Made by a program: the position numbers and the translations under genes. DNA of 64,000 nucleotides from Cliona cf. orientalis (Eukaryota; Porifera; Demospongiae; Clionaida; Clionaidae). Below are positions 13,701-23,800 of this stretch, piece by piece; position 1 is the first letter of the stretch; each line of letters opens with the position of its first letter. A model generated the notes under the pieces. That model was not told where the DNA came from and did not search any database. It saw only the letters and a list, made by a program, of their open reading frames with translations. The DNA is taken from NCBI GenBank assembly GCA_963930775.1, contig OZ005691.1, positions 2,604,001 to 2,668,000 on the forward strand. Reading direction: 5' to 3'.

Positions 13701-13956
13701 TCTGTAGATCTGTTTGGTCGTCATTCTGCGATCGCGTGTTTGAATCTAGCGTTTCTTGCACTTCGCTCGGAATAATGACATATCTGCATGCTGTATGCAG
13801 AGGGGTTTCTTGTGGGAATACGTCCTTGTTGATTGCCTTCTTTGGGTCCACTCCAGCAGCAATGGCTCTACGTACTCCGTCAACAATACCAGCTTCGCAG
13901 GCACTAAACAGTTCTTTTTCGAGCCAGGATTGGGTATACCTGGTCCACGTAGTCAT
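4652..13956 (-). CDS. Paralogue A: ankyrin-repeat gene, 5' part only
   Basis: Partial minus-strand gene. Exons seen: 13,784-13,956 (ATG at 13,954-13,956), 10,040-10,141, 9,545-9,646 and 4,652-4,753. All joins are phase 2, and each later exon is 102 nt and encodes one 34-residue ankyrin repeat with the TPLHxAC signature. The N-terminus (FSACEAG, VRRAIAAGVDPKKAINK, TPLHTAC) matches the first exons of paralogues B and C, so it is probably the same ANK-Roc-COR family. No Roc, COR or death exon was found between 4.6 kb and base 1, so the gene either runs off the left edge or is truncated. Oddity: where exon 1 should end with AG followed by GTATGT, the sequence reads AG then ATATGT, so the expected splice donor has lost its G. 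The gene may be damaged or use another junction. Introns are large and filled with transposons. Confidence 0.6.
5630..5948. mobile_element. MITE with TIR CAGGGGCGTGTCCA
   Basis: CAGGGGCGTGTCCA at the left, TGGACAAGCCCCTG at the right, flanked by TAAT on both sides. It interrupts sequence leading into repeat R. Confidence 0.6.
5950..6420. repeat. Dispersed repeat R, copy 1
   Basis: CGTGTATCCAGCGAATACC, TTCTCTTGGCTGATGTAATC and GTCACTATCGAGGTCGAGAG blocks shared with 12,400-12,830 (inverted) and 28,925-29,400. Confidence 0.55.
6420..7330. other. No gene recognised
   Basis: Holds a short palindrome GGGGCTCGCTCAGGCTCGCCCC at about 6,981. Otherwise nothing supportable. Confidence 0.3.
7342..7676. 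mobile_element. MITE family A, copy 1, nested in family B
   Basis: CAGTGGCGGATCCAGG to GGATCCGCCACTG; target duplication AGCAG at 7,337-7,341 and 7,677-7,681. No transposase. Confidence 0.75.
7677..8175. mobile_element. MITE family B, copy 1 (CAGGGTTTCATTTAG...)
   Basis: CAGGGTTTCATTTAG to CTAAATGAAACCCTG, with poly-G/poly-C interior. Once MITE A1 is taken out, ACTAG flanks it on both sides (7,334-7,338 and 8,176-8,180). Confidence 0.7.
8191..8513. mobile_element. MITE with long imperfect TIR (TGGAGTCCCAGCC)
   Basis: TGGAGTCCCAGCCGTAA at the left, TTATGGCTGGGACTCCA at the right, with complementarity continuing to CAACAATTGGCTGAAAATTT. About 323 nt. Confidence 0.65.
8887..9473. mobile_element. 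MITE, TACCGTATAGC family (long)
   Basis: TACCGTATAGCACAAAATTT to AAATTTCCGGCTATACGGTA; AAAATTTCGC words recur inside. About 587 nt. Confidence 0.6.
9545..9646 (-). CDS. Paralogue A ankyrin exon (YGRLEVVKYL ... TPLHHAC)
   Basis: 102-nt exon with acceptor GTCAG and donor GTAAGT, phase 2 to 2. One ankyrin repeat, same length and phase as the 10.1-kb exon, 394 nt further along the gene. Confidence 0.75.
10040..10141 (-). CDS. Paralogue A ankyrin exon (CGHLELVKYL ... TPLHYAC)
   Basis: 102-nt exon, acceptor TCAG and donor GTGAGT, phase 2 to 2. It encodes one 34-residue ankyrin repeat unit: helix 2 CGHLELVKYLVEVQGC, then a beta-turn and TPLH helix 1. Confidence 0.75.
10150..12400. other. Paralogue A intron, no exon recognised
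   Basis: Includes GTAGGGATG-type blocks near 11,440 and 12,230 and the right end of a family G MITE near 11,735-11,810. Confidence 0.4.
12400..12830 (-). repeat. Dispersed repeat R, copy 2 (inverted)
   Basis: Reverse complement of the blocks at 5,950-6,420, ending GTATTCGCTGGATACACGCG near 12,640 and the AATGTACCTCATAGGTTGC part. Confidence 0.5.
13218..13470. mobile_element. MITE family G, short copy
   Basis: TTAGGCCAATCAAACTACAT with GTTAGTTTCTCGTC at the left; GACGAGAAACTAAC and GTGTGGCCTTA at the right. It lies just before exon 1 of paralogue A on the downstream side. Confidence 0.6.
13784..13956 (-). CDS. Paralogue A exon 1 (N-terminus and first ankyrin half)
   Basis: 173 nt, starting MTTWTRY. 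The stretch LFSACEAGIVDGVRRAI followed by TPLHTACR is the same N-terminal ankyrin cap as in B and C. It ends in phase 2 like theirs. The conserved donor GT is replaced by AT at 13,783-13,782. Confidence 0.65.
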
Positions 13957-14160
13957 CTTTCTCTAGCTCACTCAAAAGAAGTTTAATAGCCGCACATTCT
14001 GGAGCCCCACGTTCCTGTGGTGTTTAGGCTAAGTTGCCAGATTATCATGTGATGCAAGAATGTGGGTGTGGCTGTATAATCATTGAGCTTTAATACGCAT
14101 GCGCAAAACATTCTGTTGGAACCACCGTGCACAGCAAGTCTGTAAGAAATTCCTGCACTT

Positions 14161-15386
14161 CTATAATTGCAGTGAATCAGATTCTGCTAATAGCTGCAAT
14201 AGAGTTGTGTTAGTTGCACAAACAAAAGGTTTGGTAAAATCCAAATAGTCCCTCTTCTGAGCTGCGGGAGTGATCATGTTGTTCCACAGTGCTTTAGCAG
14301 CAATCAGCGATATGGATGGAAACAGACAAGCTGTACATTCAAACAAGTTGCATGAAAATATGTCTATACTGATGTAAGCCACTAGCTATAGTGTCTGTAG
14401 TGGAAGTCTCACATTTGAGAGATATCTCACTGGAAACATGCTTTGGAAAAGAAAGGCTGGACCATTACTGCAAAGTCTGGGTGGTTCTACCTTGCATAAT
14501 CAGCTGCAATCTAAATAAAATCACAACATCGGCCTTGCCTCAATACTCCCAGATCTTTTCAGTGTGTCAATAATGTTACACAGTGCACATTGAAAGCTGG
14601 GAGCGGGTCAAGGGAACAAGGCTACACAACATAATAATATATTATGCTACTCACTTTCATTTGTCGCATTATCCATTTCCAGTCTATAATATTATAGAAA
14701 TTCAAGATGACAATCAAACACTTGTCGAACCTACGTATGTAGCCCACCTCAGTTTGTCTCCCTCCTTTCCTGATGCAAAGGCACAGATACACTCAATAGG
14801 AAGAATGCGATGAACTTCTCTGCAGTGCCCTGACTTCAATGACAACTTGTATACCTAAACACAAAAAATTAATCTTTACTAATTCCAGCCATAGCTATAA
14901 TATTATTATAGCTACTTTAAATCTTAGACCTCAGAAATGTTTCCCAGGAGCACCAGGTTGACAAAGAGCTTTGGAATGTTGCTGCGTACTTCTTCCAAAG
15001 TCTCCCGCATATATTCTTCTCAAAATCATCTGCCGTTATGGTTGGCACATCTCCATGGCAGAACAACTATAATACATAGAACATTTGAAAGTCCAAGTCG
15101 ATTGCTATCAGATCTAAACTCTCTTACCCTAGACAGACATCATTTGCTCCTACTAAGATGGTCATTCATTTCCAGTCATTCTTCATATCAATGACATGTG
15201 AATGCTGCATAACAATAATAAAAATATGTAACTAGTGCTAGCTGTTTCGAATCTGCCCCGACTTACAAATTTCAGTTGTTCCAGGAGATACTTAAATTCA
15301 TGTGAGACAAGGTTCGGCACCATGGCTCCACTCTGAGCTGCATTGAAGACATCCTTGGAGGGCTCGTATTGTAGAGGAGGGCACAC
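14161..15386 (-). pseudogene. Phospholipase B1-like GDSL lipase, decayed fragment
   Basis: Six exon-like blocks in order on the minus strand match the C-terminal half of animal phospholipase B1 (secreted or membrane GDSL hydrolases that cleave acyl chains from phospholipids). 15,267-15,386: FNAAQSGAMVPNL ... LLEQLK. 15,128-15,190: DWK-stop-MTILVGANDVC. 14,930-15,066: CHGDVPTITADDFEKN, then VRSNIPKLFVNLV. 14,748-14,854: VYKLSLKSGHC ... ECIC. 14,431-14,510: HPDFAVMVQPFFSK. 14,161-14,395: IAAKALWNNM. The GxND motif and the paired Cys (NDVC ... C) are present. Damage: a TGA after DWK, a TAG just before NHPDFAV, and a frameshift in the last block, where the catalytic FHP is in a different frame from AAKALW. 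The GDSL serine block was not found upstream. Almost certainly non-functional. Confidence 0.7.
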
Positions 15387-15399
15387 GACATCATAGCAA

Positions 15400-16400
15400 A
15401 GTTATAAAATTTAATTTAATCATGCATGATGTCAAGAGAGTATAAGTTTTGTGTGTTTTTGTGTGTATGTGTGTGTGTGTGTACATGAGTATAAGTAATT
15501 AATACATGTGTTGTACTAATATTATTATGTAACTGATAATATTCATAACCTTGCCATATCATCACCTGACTAATCAATTTGCATACATGGTCTGGCATTA
15601 TTTACATTCGATCATTGGATGATAAGAATCAATTTGTAACTGAACTGACCTATCCTATATGAGAGTTTGAGGCTTCCACCAACAATTGAAAAGACTGGAG
15701 AAATTTTGCCATAGCATCCATTCCAACACTCCAAGATTGTCCTTACTAATGATTACAGGGGCTGATCTGGCTTCAGGGAGTCCACCCCCTTTTGCTAAAA
15801 TTTACTCTTTTATGCGAAGTATCCACTTTTATTAGCCAGCTACCAGTAAGGATAGAAAAGTTACCCCATCAGCCACCAGCCTTCCTTGTTTAGTCTTGTG
15901 TCCAGCCCCTCTTATCATTAATTAATTTTTATTTCTTTTTTATATTTGAATGCTCATTATAATATTACATGTGCAGAACCACAGAAACCATACAGTTAAT
16001 CAAAGCTCCCTCCTCCAGCTATAGTTATTATTACCTCACCTCAGTTGTGTTCTCCACCCCTCCTCTTATAATATGCAGTGCCATTGTATTATGCTTATTC
16101 TCAGTGCTTGAGTTAGGCTATGTTATGCAAACCTCAAGAAACAAGCATTGAAGTGAACTCCTGCATAGCTATAATAATAATTATTATACATTAGCAATAG
16201 TCTAAGACTGAAAGTATTAAAGGTGCTATACACAGACATAGATCAATTTTTTTCACTAATAGAGAAAGCGACATCAAAAGGTGTCAGCTACAAGTGGTAT
16301 GCTTCACATACTATTATGCTATACATGTATTAATGATATTCTATACTGGTGCTTGCTGCTGCATGTACTCTCTATAGAACAAGAAAAAAACGGACGAACC
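15400..16400. other. No gene recognised; GT microsatellite and AT-rich sequence
   Basis: Contains a (GT)n run near 15,451-15,482. Upstream exons of the lipase remnant were sought here on the minus strand; none could be supported. Confidence 0.4.
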
Positions 16401-16410
16401 AGTTACCAGT

Positions 16411-16680
16411 GACGGTCACATGTGCCACAGTAACATTCAGCTCAGAGAAGCAGGACTGTTTTAAATGAATGCTCTATCACTGTACATGCATGCAGTATTG
16501 CGTGTGGAGTGTATTATGATTGTACGTATGACATTGTGTTCTCTGGATTGGGTTAGTGTGTTATGTGTTGCTACATGTGTCAATAAAGTTACGTATGCAG
16601 GCTGTGTTTATAAGCTGAAATGTCTATCCATTGTATATTATATATGTGACAATTTTACTATTCTCACACTCTCAGGTCCA
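16411..16680 (+). pseudogene. G-protein alpha subunit 3' end, decayed remnant 1
   Basis: Plus-strand shreds of the last G-alpha coding exon: a GTCACATGTGCCACAG block (VTCAT), then TAACATTCAG, then a deletion of roughly 50 nt, then CTCAGAGAAGCAGGACTG (LREAGL) and TTT TAA. About 200 nt of downstream sequence, including AATAAA at 16,582-16,587, is shared with the 34.9-kb and 49.6-kb copies. It lies convergent to the 3' end of paralogue B. Confidence 0.65.
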
Positions 16681-16699
16681 TAACTATCACACCTTATTT

Positions 16700-17480
16700 G
16701 GCTATTACACTGTTTTTAGGACTTTACCACAAAATTTAATACCGGTACTTGACCACCACAAGCAGCTGCTGCAGTTGTAAGGGTTGTGACCACTTACCAC
16801 ATGAAAATGTGTACACATGTTGAGATTGGAATGGGACTTTGTGTTACAGATATGGAATGTGATTTACTCTGAGGGCATTGTGCATGATAAGTTGCAGGTG
16901 ACATGTACAATGTCAAGTAGATTTAGAAACACAGGAGGAACAATAGTAACAATATTCATTAGCTGTTTTTACTTCAATAAAGACAATGATGGAGCCTTGG
17001 GTGCATAATCTGCACACAAGTAAGCCTGCTGTCAGTATGGGCCAAACTGTGGGTGCACATGGTACCATGATAATACTATGGATGTCTTCAAAATAAAAAT
17101 TATGTCAGACTCTATGCTTGGTGTAGTTTGTCACTATGAGAGCGCTCAGTTACGACCATTACCTAACATACATAACAATATTATTACAGCAGCTAGTCTT
17201 GAGATAGTATTATCGCACCGTACCGTGTAAAGGTCTGGCTCCGCGAAACTACATACATACAGTGCAGCGACATCAGCATCAGATTCTATAATAAGGACTT
17301 TTATAACTGACATACACTGTGAAAATTTATGGCTGGCATTGTGAAGTATCAAAATTAATAATTGTAACCAATTCAATGCAACTCGGGACAAGAGTTTGTG
17401 TGTACCAGTGTTGATAATCACATAAAAATGGGTAATAAGATTGATGGTGCATATATGGATACAAAAATAGAGTGAAAGTG
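16700..17480. other. 3' flank of paralogue B, shared with paralogue D
   Basis: Non-coding. Blocks here (for example around 16,830-16,900 and 17,110-17,240) recur at 50,085-50,155 and 51,640-51,740 beyond the 3' end of paralogue D, so this flank belongs to the duplicated unit. Confidence 0.5.
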
Positions 17481-17488
17481 TGCATGTC

Positions 17489-17805
17489 TCACGACTGATT
17501 TGATGAAAACTCTTCCAGCTTTGCTGCTAGTTCTCCCTTTTCAATGTCATGGAGGACCCTTGCCAGTGTGGCCCATGTCGTAGGCTTCCTCCCCCTGCCT
17601 TCCAGCCACTCATGAAGAATGCGACGGTTGATTTCCTCACCATTTCCACGATATCGATGCTCCAAGTCATCGATGTGAGCCAAAGTGTCTTCCTGAAGGA
17701 GCTGTGCACCAAAGTTCTGATACTTGGAGCCAATCTCACGAGGAATGTTGATATTGCGATTACCAGCTTTGAAGTTGAGGAGCTCGGGCATGGTAGGAGT
17801 CGAGT
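17489..17805 (-). CDS. Paralogue B terminal exon: death domain (type 1)
   Basis: 317 nt, phase 1 entry, TGA at 17,489-17,491. Encodes MPELLNFKAGNRNINIPREI, then YQNFGAQLLQEDTLAHIDDL, ILHEWLEGRGRKPTTWATL and VLHDIEKGELAAKLEEF. The W-x(6)-KPTTWATL-x(7)-IEKGELA pattern is that of a death domain. It is close to the exon of paralogue D and unlike that of paralogue C. Confidence 0.85.
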
Positions 17806-20800
17806 CTGTATGGAAAAAAGTCAACATAAACATCATCATAAGTATATCATAAGTAGGTACATACAGAGTATTAATTGAGAATACTATAGCATAATATTAT
17901 TATATAGTTGTAGCTACATACCAGTGCTAATAGGTGTGCCAGAGTCTGACTCATGATACTGGCTGACGTGCTGGTCCGCATGATCAGTTGGGTTGGTGGC
18001 TGATTCAGCTACAGCAGGTGATCTTCTGCCTGCACAGTAAAGAGAGGGAGCAACCAATCACTGGAATACAATCTAAGAGTGGTATTATGGCTAAATACGG
18101 AAGGAAATTCATCAGCATTAATTTTAATGTAAAAAGGCATTTAACAATGGTATATTGCTACACTCCACTACACTTCAGTGACTTTCCTAGGAAGGGTCAT
18201 GAAGATGGGTTTGGGTTCTTCAAGACTAATGGGATATGTTTGCATGCTAACAGTAGCAGTAGAACTTGTAAGAGAAGCTTATCTAACAGTACTTACGTGC
18301 TTGTTTACTAGCAGTACTTACGTGTGATTAGCTCCAATGGATTTCTCTCAGCAAAGACACTGAACTGGTCTAGCTTCTTCCTAAAGTTCTTTCGTGTTCC
18401 CTCCTTTCCCATCCTGTCCTTCCACAGTTGGAACACCTGTAATAGCCCACGGGCACCCTCACGGAAAGCACATGCGTCTATTTCTTGTTCAAAGATAACA
18501 TTGAATTCGTCCATGTTCTTGCGTGAACACTTGGTGGCAATGTCAGTCAAAAGTTTATCCATGATTACTTGGGCTTCTGTGCTTTCTTCGCTAAAAAGCT
18601 GTTCAAGAAGAGGCTCTCCTAGGTAAGTATAAGGCTCAAAGCAAATCAATTTCTCAAGTTCGACTTTTTTATTCTCATCATTAATTGCAAACTCCTTTCC
18701 TTCTGCAATGGTCGCTGCCACCTCAGTGATGCTGACACCAGTCACCTTGCTGGGGTCAAGAGGGTACACAGCAGCGTCTTCAGGGAGAATGAGTGACTCT
18801 CGGACAAGAACCTTTGAACAGAACTCCTCCTTTGCACTGATAACGGTTTTGATGACAGCAGAACGAAGCCTCACTAGCTCCATCTTCTTGAGTTCAGAGC
18901 GAACAATGACCACAACCTGTCGAAGATTGTTGACTTCAACAATGGCTTCACCTCCAGATCGATTGACCCAGTAGATCCCATTCTTCCACACACTACACTT
19001 CCTGTGCAAGGCTAGACGATCACCAGTGGAGCGATCGGTTGGAGCAAGAGCAAATAAAAAAGCCAATCGAAGGAGAAGAACCTGAAGAAATCGACTGCTG
19101 AAGAACTGCTCGGGTTTTGAACACTGGAGCACCCATCCACTGTTGTAGTCAAGCTTTGAGGCACCAGACTCAATGACATCTCGAGGTGTGTCAAGATGTA
19201 CAAGACCTGGAAAGAAAAAGTATCGCTCACCAGCTGTTAGAGTTGACTGGCCCTCGGCTACTAGTAGAGATGCAAGCTCGAGCTCTTTAATCTCTTGGCA
19301 GAACTCCAGGTGGCACAAAAACTGAGTGATCATATCTGAATTGATGTTTGGAAAGAGTGGGGCAAGCTTAGACAGTGGCACCACACCAGTGCTAGTGGAG
19401 AGACTCTTCTGATGCTCCTTGAACCCCTCAGGGGCAAAGATGACTCCATTGACCTGGGAGAGAAGAACAGCTTTATCTAACACTATCCAGCTTCTTTCTG
19501 GGCACTCCTTATTTTCCATGAAGAGAATGCTACCATGCTCATTCAACTTTTTGCACATCTCAAGAGGATCGGAGGATTTTACAAGTTCAAGATATGCATA
19601 GTCACGCCTATTCAAATGTTTATCATTGTTCAGTCTGTATTGTAATTCATCTGCTGCATCCCTGTATGTTAAGGCTAATCTATCACTAAATCTATGGAGC
19701 AGGAATACCAGGAAGCAGTGGTGAGCAGCTGCCATTTCCTCTGAGCTTCTCAGTGACTGGCAAATTTGAGAGAGTATGGAGCGTAGCTTAGTCATGGATG
19801 ATGATTCAGCATATCGACAGTCGATGACTATCTGCTCAGCGAATGTGACACTGTCAAACTTATTGCTATTTACCACTGACTCCAGAACTCTTGATTTCTG
19901 TCTTACTTCACTGGAAGGTATCACATCGGCATGGCTGCCAATGATCAGTAGGTGTGGCTTAGCCCCTCCTCCAGAGCTATGGTTGTTGATGAATTGGAAC
20001 CAGTACTGAAGTGTTTCTCTGATCTTGCCCTCTTCATCCCTCATGTCCACCACCAGTGCAACGATGGATGGAGAATTTGTCATTGTATTGTGAAGAAGGG
20101 CATCGTGCCCTGCATAGTATTCCTTGTGACCAGCAAAGTCGTAGAGAGTCAGGCGCCCTAGAGCTTTACTGTGGATGTCATGAGGAATGATGCCAGCGGT
20201 CTTCTCGTCAACATCTCTCACCTTGGTGAACTGATGCTTTATTCGTGAGAAGATGTGGCCTTCAGTGCTGAGGGCCTTGACGAAGGTGCTCTTGCCAGCA
20301 CCTGGGTTGCCAAGAACAAACATCTTAATGGCCATGTCGGTTGGATTATCTTGCAAGTGGCTAGGAAAGCATGAAGTAGGTTTAGCTCCACGGCTAAGAA
20401 GAAGACGAATAAGTTCAGGCTTATTAGTCATGTCCAGTGGTGTTTGGCCACCATATGTAACACAGTTGGGATCACACTGGGCTTCTTGCAGTAAGAAAGA
20501 GGCAACAGCTGTGTGGTCCCGCCTATATACAGAAAGAAATTAGCCATGATCAATATATGTCATGAATAGACTAATATTTACATGTATTTGGAGAGCCAAA
20601 GCAAGCCCTACTCTAATGACACCATTCATTAATTGCTACATCTATGTATGTATGCATGTTTGTTGGTAGTTGCTTAGCAACCAATTTTTTTATAGGCTAT
20701 TTGCCAGCTATAGGAAGGGGTTGGGTCACCATAGAGTAGGCCAATGATGAACAGAGGTCAACTACCAACAAAATAGTTATCTGCCAGTAATTGGAGTGCA

Positions 20801-23800
20801 TTGGACCATGCATCTCATGCACCCCAATTACTGGCAGATAACTATTTTATATGTACATAATTATAATGTATACATAATAGTTATCTGCCAGTAATAGGGG
20901 TGCATGAGATGCATGGTCCAATGCACCCCAATTAATGCATCTCATGCACCCCAATTACTAGCAGATAACTATTTTGTTGGTAGTTGACCTCTGTTCATCA
21001 TTGGCCTACTTTATGATCACCCAACCCATTACCATAGCCGGCAAATAAAACTTTGGTTGCTAAGCAACTACCAACAAATGAACATATAAATCGAATTCTT
21101 GTCAACGCTGATTGTGTGTATATACATACATGTATAGCACTCTTAACCAGACTGTGTGGAGTAGCCACACAAGCCAGGGTATTTATCACTGAAGCTGAAA
21201 CTCAACTGCAATGCACAGTAGAAGTCAAATAAATTTTATGTAGCATACACTGTATACATGTATGTAGCGTAACCGTAGTATGCAACAACTACACAGGGTA
21301 GGGCCAAACACTACGCAATAGGCACGCTACTACACTTACATTACGTAAACTTTTATTTCACTGCTACTATTAGAAAATATACTGCAGACTAAGGGAAGCC
21401 TAGGGAAACATCACAATGCAGTGCCCAGTTTGTGAGTGGCTAGTTGTTTCACATTAGCAGTCAAAAAATGATACATATAACATGAGAATAGCAGGTGGGA
21501 GTATTGTGGTTTCCCACAAATAGCTGGCATAGGCGTCGAAAGATGCTGAAGGTTGGGGGGGCTGAATCATAGATAATTTAGTGTGCGTAGTCTAAATTAT
21601 CTATGGCTGAATGTACAATTACGCGCAAGCGTGCGCAATTTTTATGACCACGCCTACTTTATGTCAAATCACGCCCATTTTTGCATAATCGAGGCTGATA
21701 TCTGTCAGATGAAAAAACGAACTGTAGGTCAAGTAGAATAGATTTGTCAGCTATATATTGAGGCACATTTTATTCATAATCAGGCCAGGTAAGAAATCTG
21801 TATTGTAATAATACTGGGCTAAGAGAACTCCCAAGGGTTTGCTACTCTGAGAACATGGACTGACACTACTAATAAGGGGGGGGGGGGGGGGGGGCGCCAG
21901 TCCCAGGAGCCTCCTCGTTTCCTACGCCACAGGCTGGTGATTTAAAATTAATGTGTCTGCCCACAATGATCTAGCAGTTGTACACACACACACACACACA
22001 CACACAGGCAATATATTTCCCATGAAGTGATGTTAACACCTGAACCATCCTTAATCCTAAAGGAAGCACTGCAATGTCATAATACCGTATAGCCGGAAAT
22101 ATTGGTGGGAATTAAATTTGGCGGTTGAGCCCAAAATCGCTATTGCAAGAATATTGGCGGATTTAAATTTGGCGGTTTGGTACGGGATCACCATACGTAT
22201 AATATATGAGAGTATGAAATTTTGGCGCATTTTAATTTGGCGGTTGTAATATAGACCGCCAAACCGCCAAATTTTCCAGCTATACGGTAAATAAGCTTGC
22301 ACCAAGTTTTGTACCTATACTGAAATTAGCCAGGCTTAGTTCTGACAATACTTGAAGCTTAATGAGTGTTCACTAGGCTGCCAGTTCCATCCACCAAAGG
22401 CCTAGAGCTTCAATCTAAAGCTAAAACTATGTTTTCTGTGGAGTGTGGGGATCATCTATTGTCTACATATACAGGATTAATTGTGGCAACACATTATCCA
22501 TGAGCACCTCCTCGATGATTTTGAATTTTTGAAAACAATTAGGCTTGGTATGACTACAGACACTATCAGGTGGTAATTTCTGCATGTTCCCTAGTATTAC
22601 CCAATGCACATTGTTAATTGCATAATGATGTGTGATAGCAAAGTGAATTAATATTGTTCCCTTGACATCAATAATTTATTTTTATTGGCATGTTAAAATT
22701 AGTAGGTTAACAGGGCATCAAGTGTGCCATCAACTTACGAACAAGCTTTATGCAGTGGAGTGTATCCATAAGTGCTAGTGCAGGTTGGACTACATTTCAG
22801 ATCCTCAATGAGATACTTGGCAAGGGGTAGATATCCAAAGCTAAAATAATATTTTATAAATCTCGTCACAGTACAACCCATAATATTATTTGTGTTCATG
22901 TGCAAGTCTGTACCTGCCCACATGGTCCTCACCATCCACCCCTCCCGCCCCCACCCTGTGCTGTGCTCGTATAGTAATGAAATCCTATAGGACTATAACT
23001 GACAAGAAAGTATTATCATGGGCCAATGGATGACACAAAAATGCTATGGCAATATTTAGTTTCATAATAATTACTACTGGTGTTTCCTCTATACTTCCTC
23101 TAGGAGCAGTGCCGCAATCACAACACTTAGTGAGCTGCATATTCTCTTGGAATGGCATATGCCGTAGGATTGGTATGTTATGCGGTATTTTTAGTTAATA
23201 TGCAATTATGCGAATTTATCGAAATCACACAATTAAAAATTGCAAAATAAACATGCGCATTACATACATTGCACAATAGGGCGGCCGTCCAAGGCGCGTG
23301 CCGCGTACACGTGGTCTTATTGCACGTGCGATTGGTCTACCAGTAAGCGCTCAATCTGTTTGGCCGAATGGTACAACAGTTTGAGTCTGGAAAGAACCAG
23401 AGAGAAGTACGCTGCAGATATTTACGGACTACTGGTGAGTATTTTCAACGTTAATCACCTCTAAGGGCTGATAGCTCTTTCTTCTACTAGAGCAGGTAGT
23501 CTCGTGCCCAGACCCCATCCTCGAGGGTGGAGTCTGGCTCATGGTATTATCGCATAAATAAAATCACATAATACTTTAACTAGAAAATAGCATAAATTTA
23601 ATCTCGCATAACATACCAATCCTATACGGTACTCATTCCCACCCACCAAGTATACTGTACATATACATATACATGAGCCATTGAAACTTTAACATAATTG
23701 GCTGCCAGTATTCTTGTTATTGATACTTTACTTCATAAGCCCTCAACTACATGTACAGTAAACTTATTTTGAGTAAAGTGAGGTCCTCTACTGGGGTTCC

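Noticed and set aside
18322..20522. NACHT/NLR interpretation of the P-loop protein
   Set aside because: After GNPGAGKS comes a DFAG switch and COR motifs, with no Walker B run of acidic residues or other NACHT features. ROCO fits better, although the type-1 death domain resembles those on sponge NLR proteins.
18324..20543. Open frames on the plus strand opposite the Roc-COR exons (and their equivalents at 37.4-39.6 and 52.9-55.2 kb)
   Set aside because: They mirror the coding strand, are repeated only because the exon is repeated, and have no domain or splice context.
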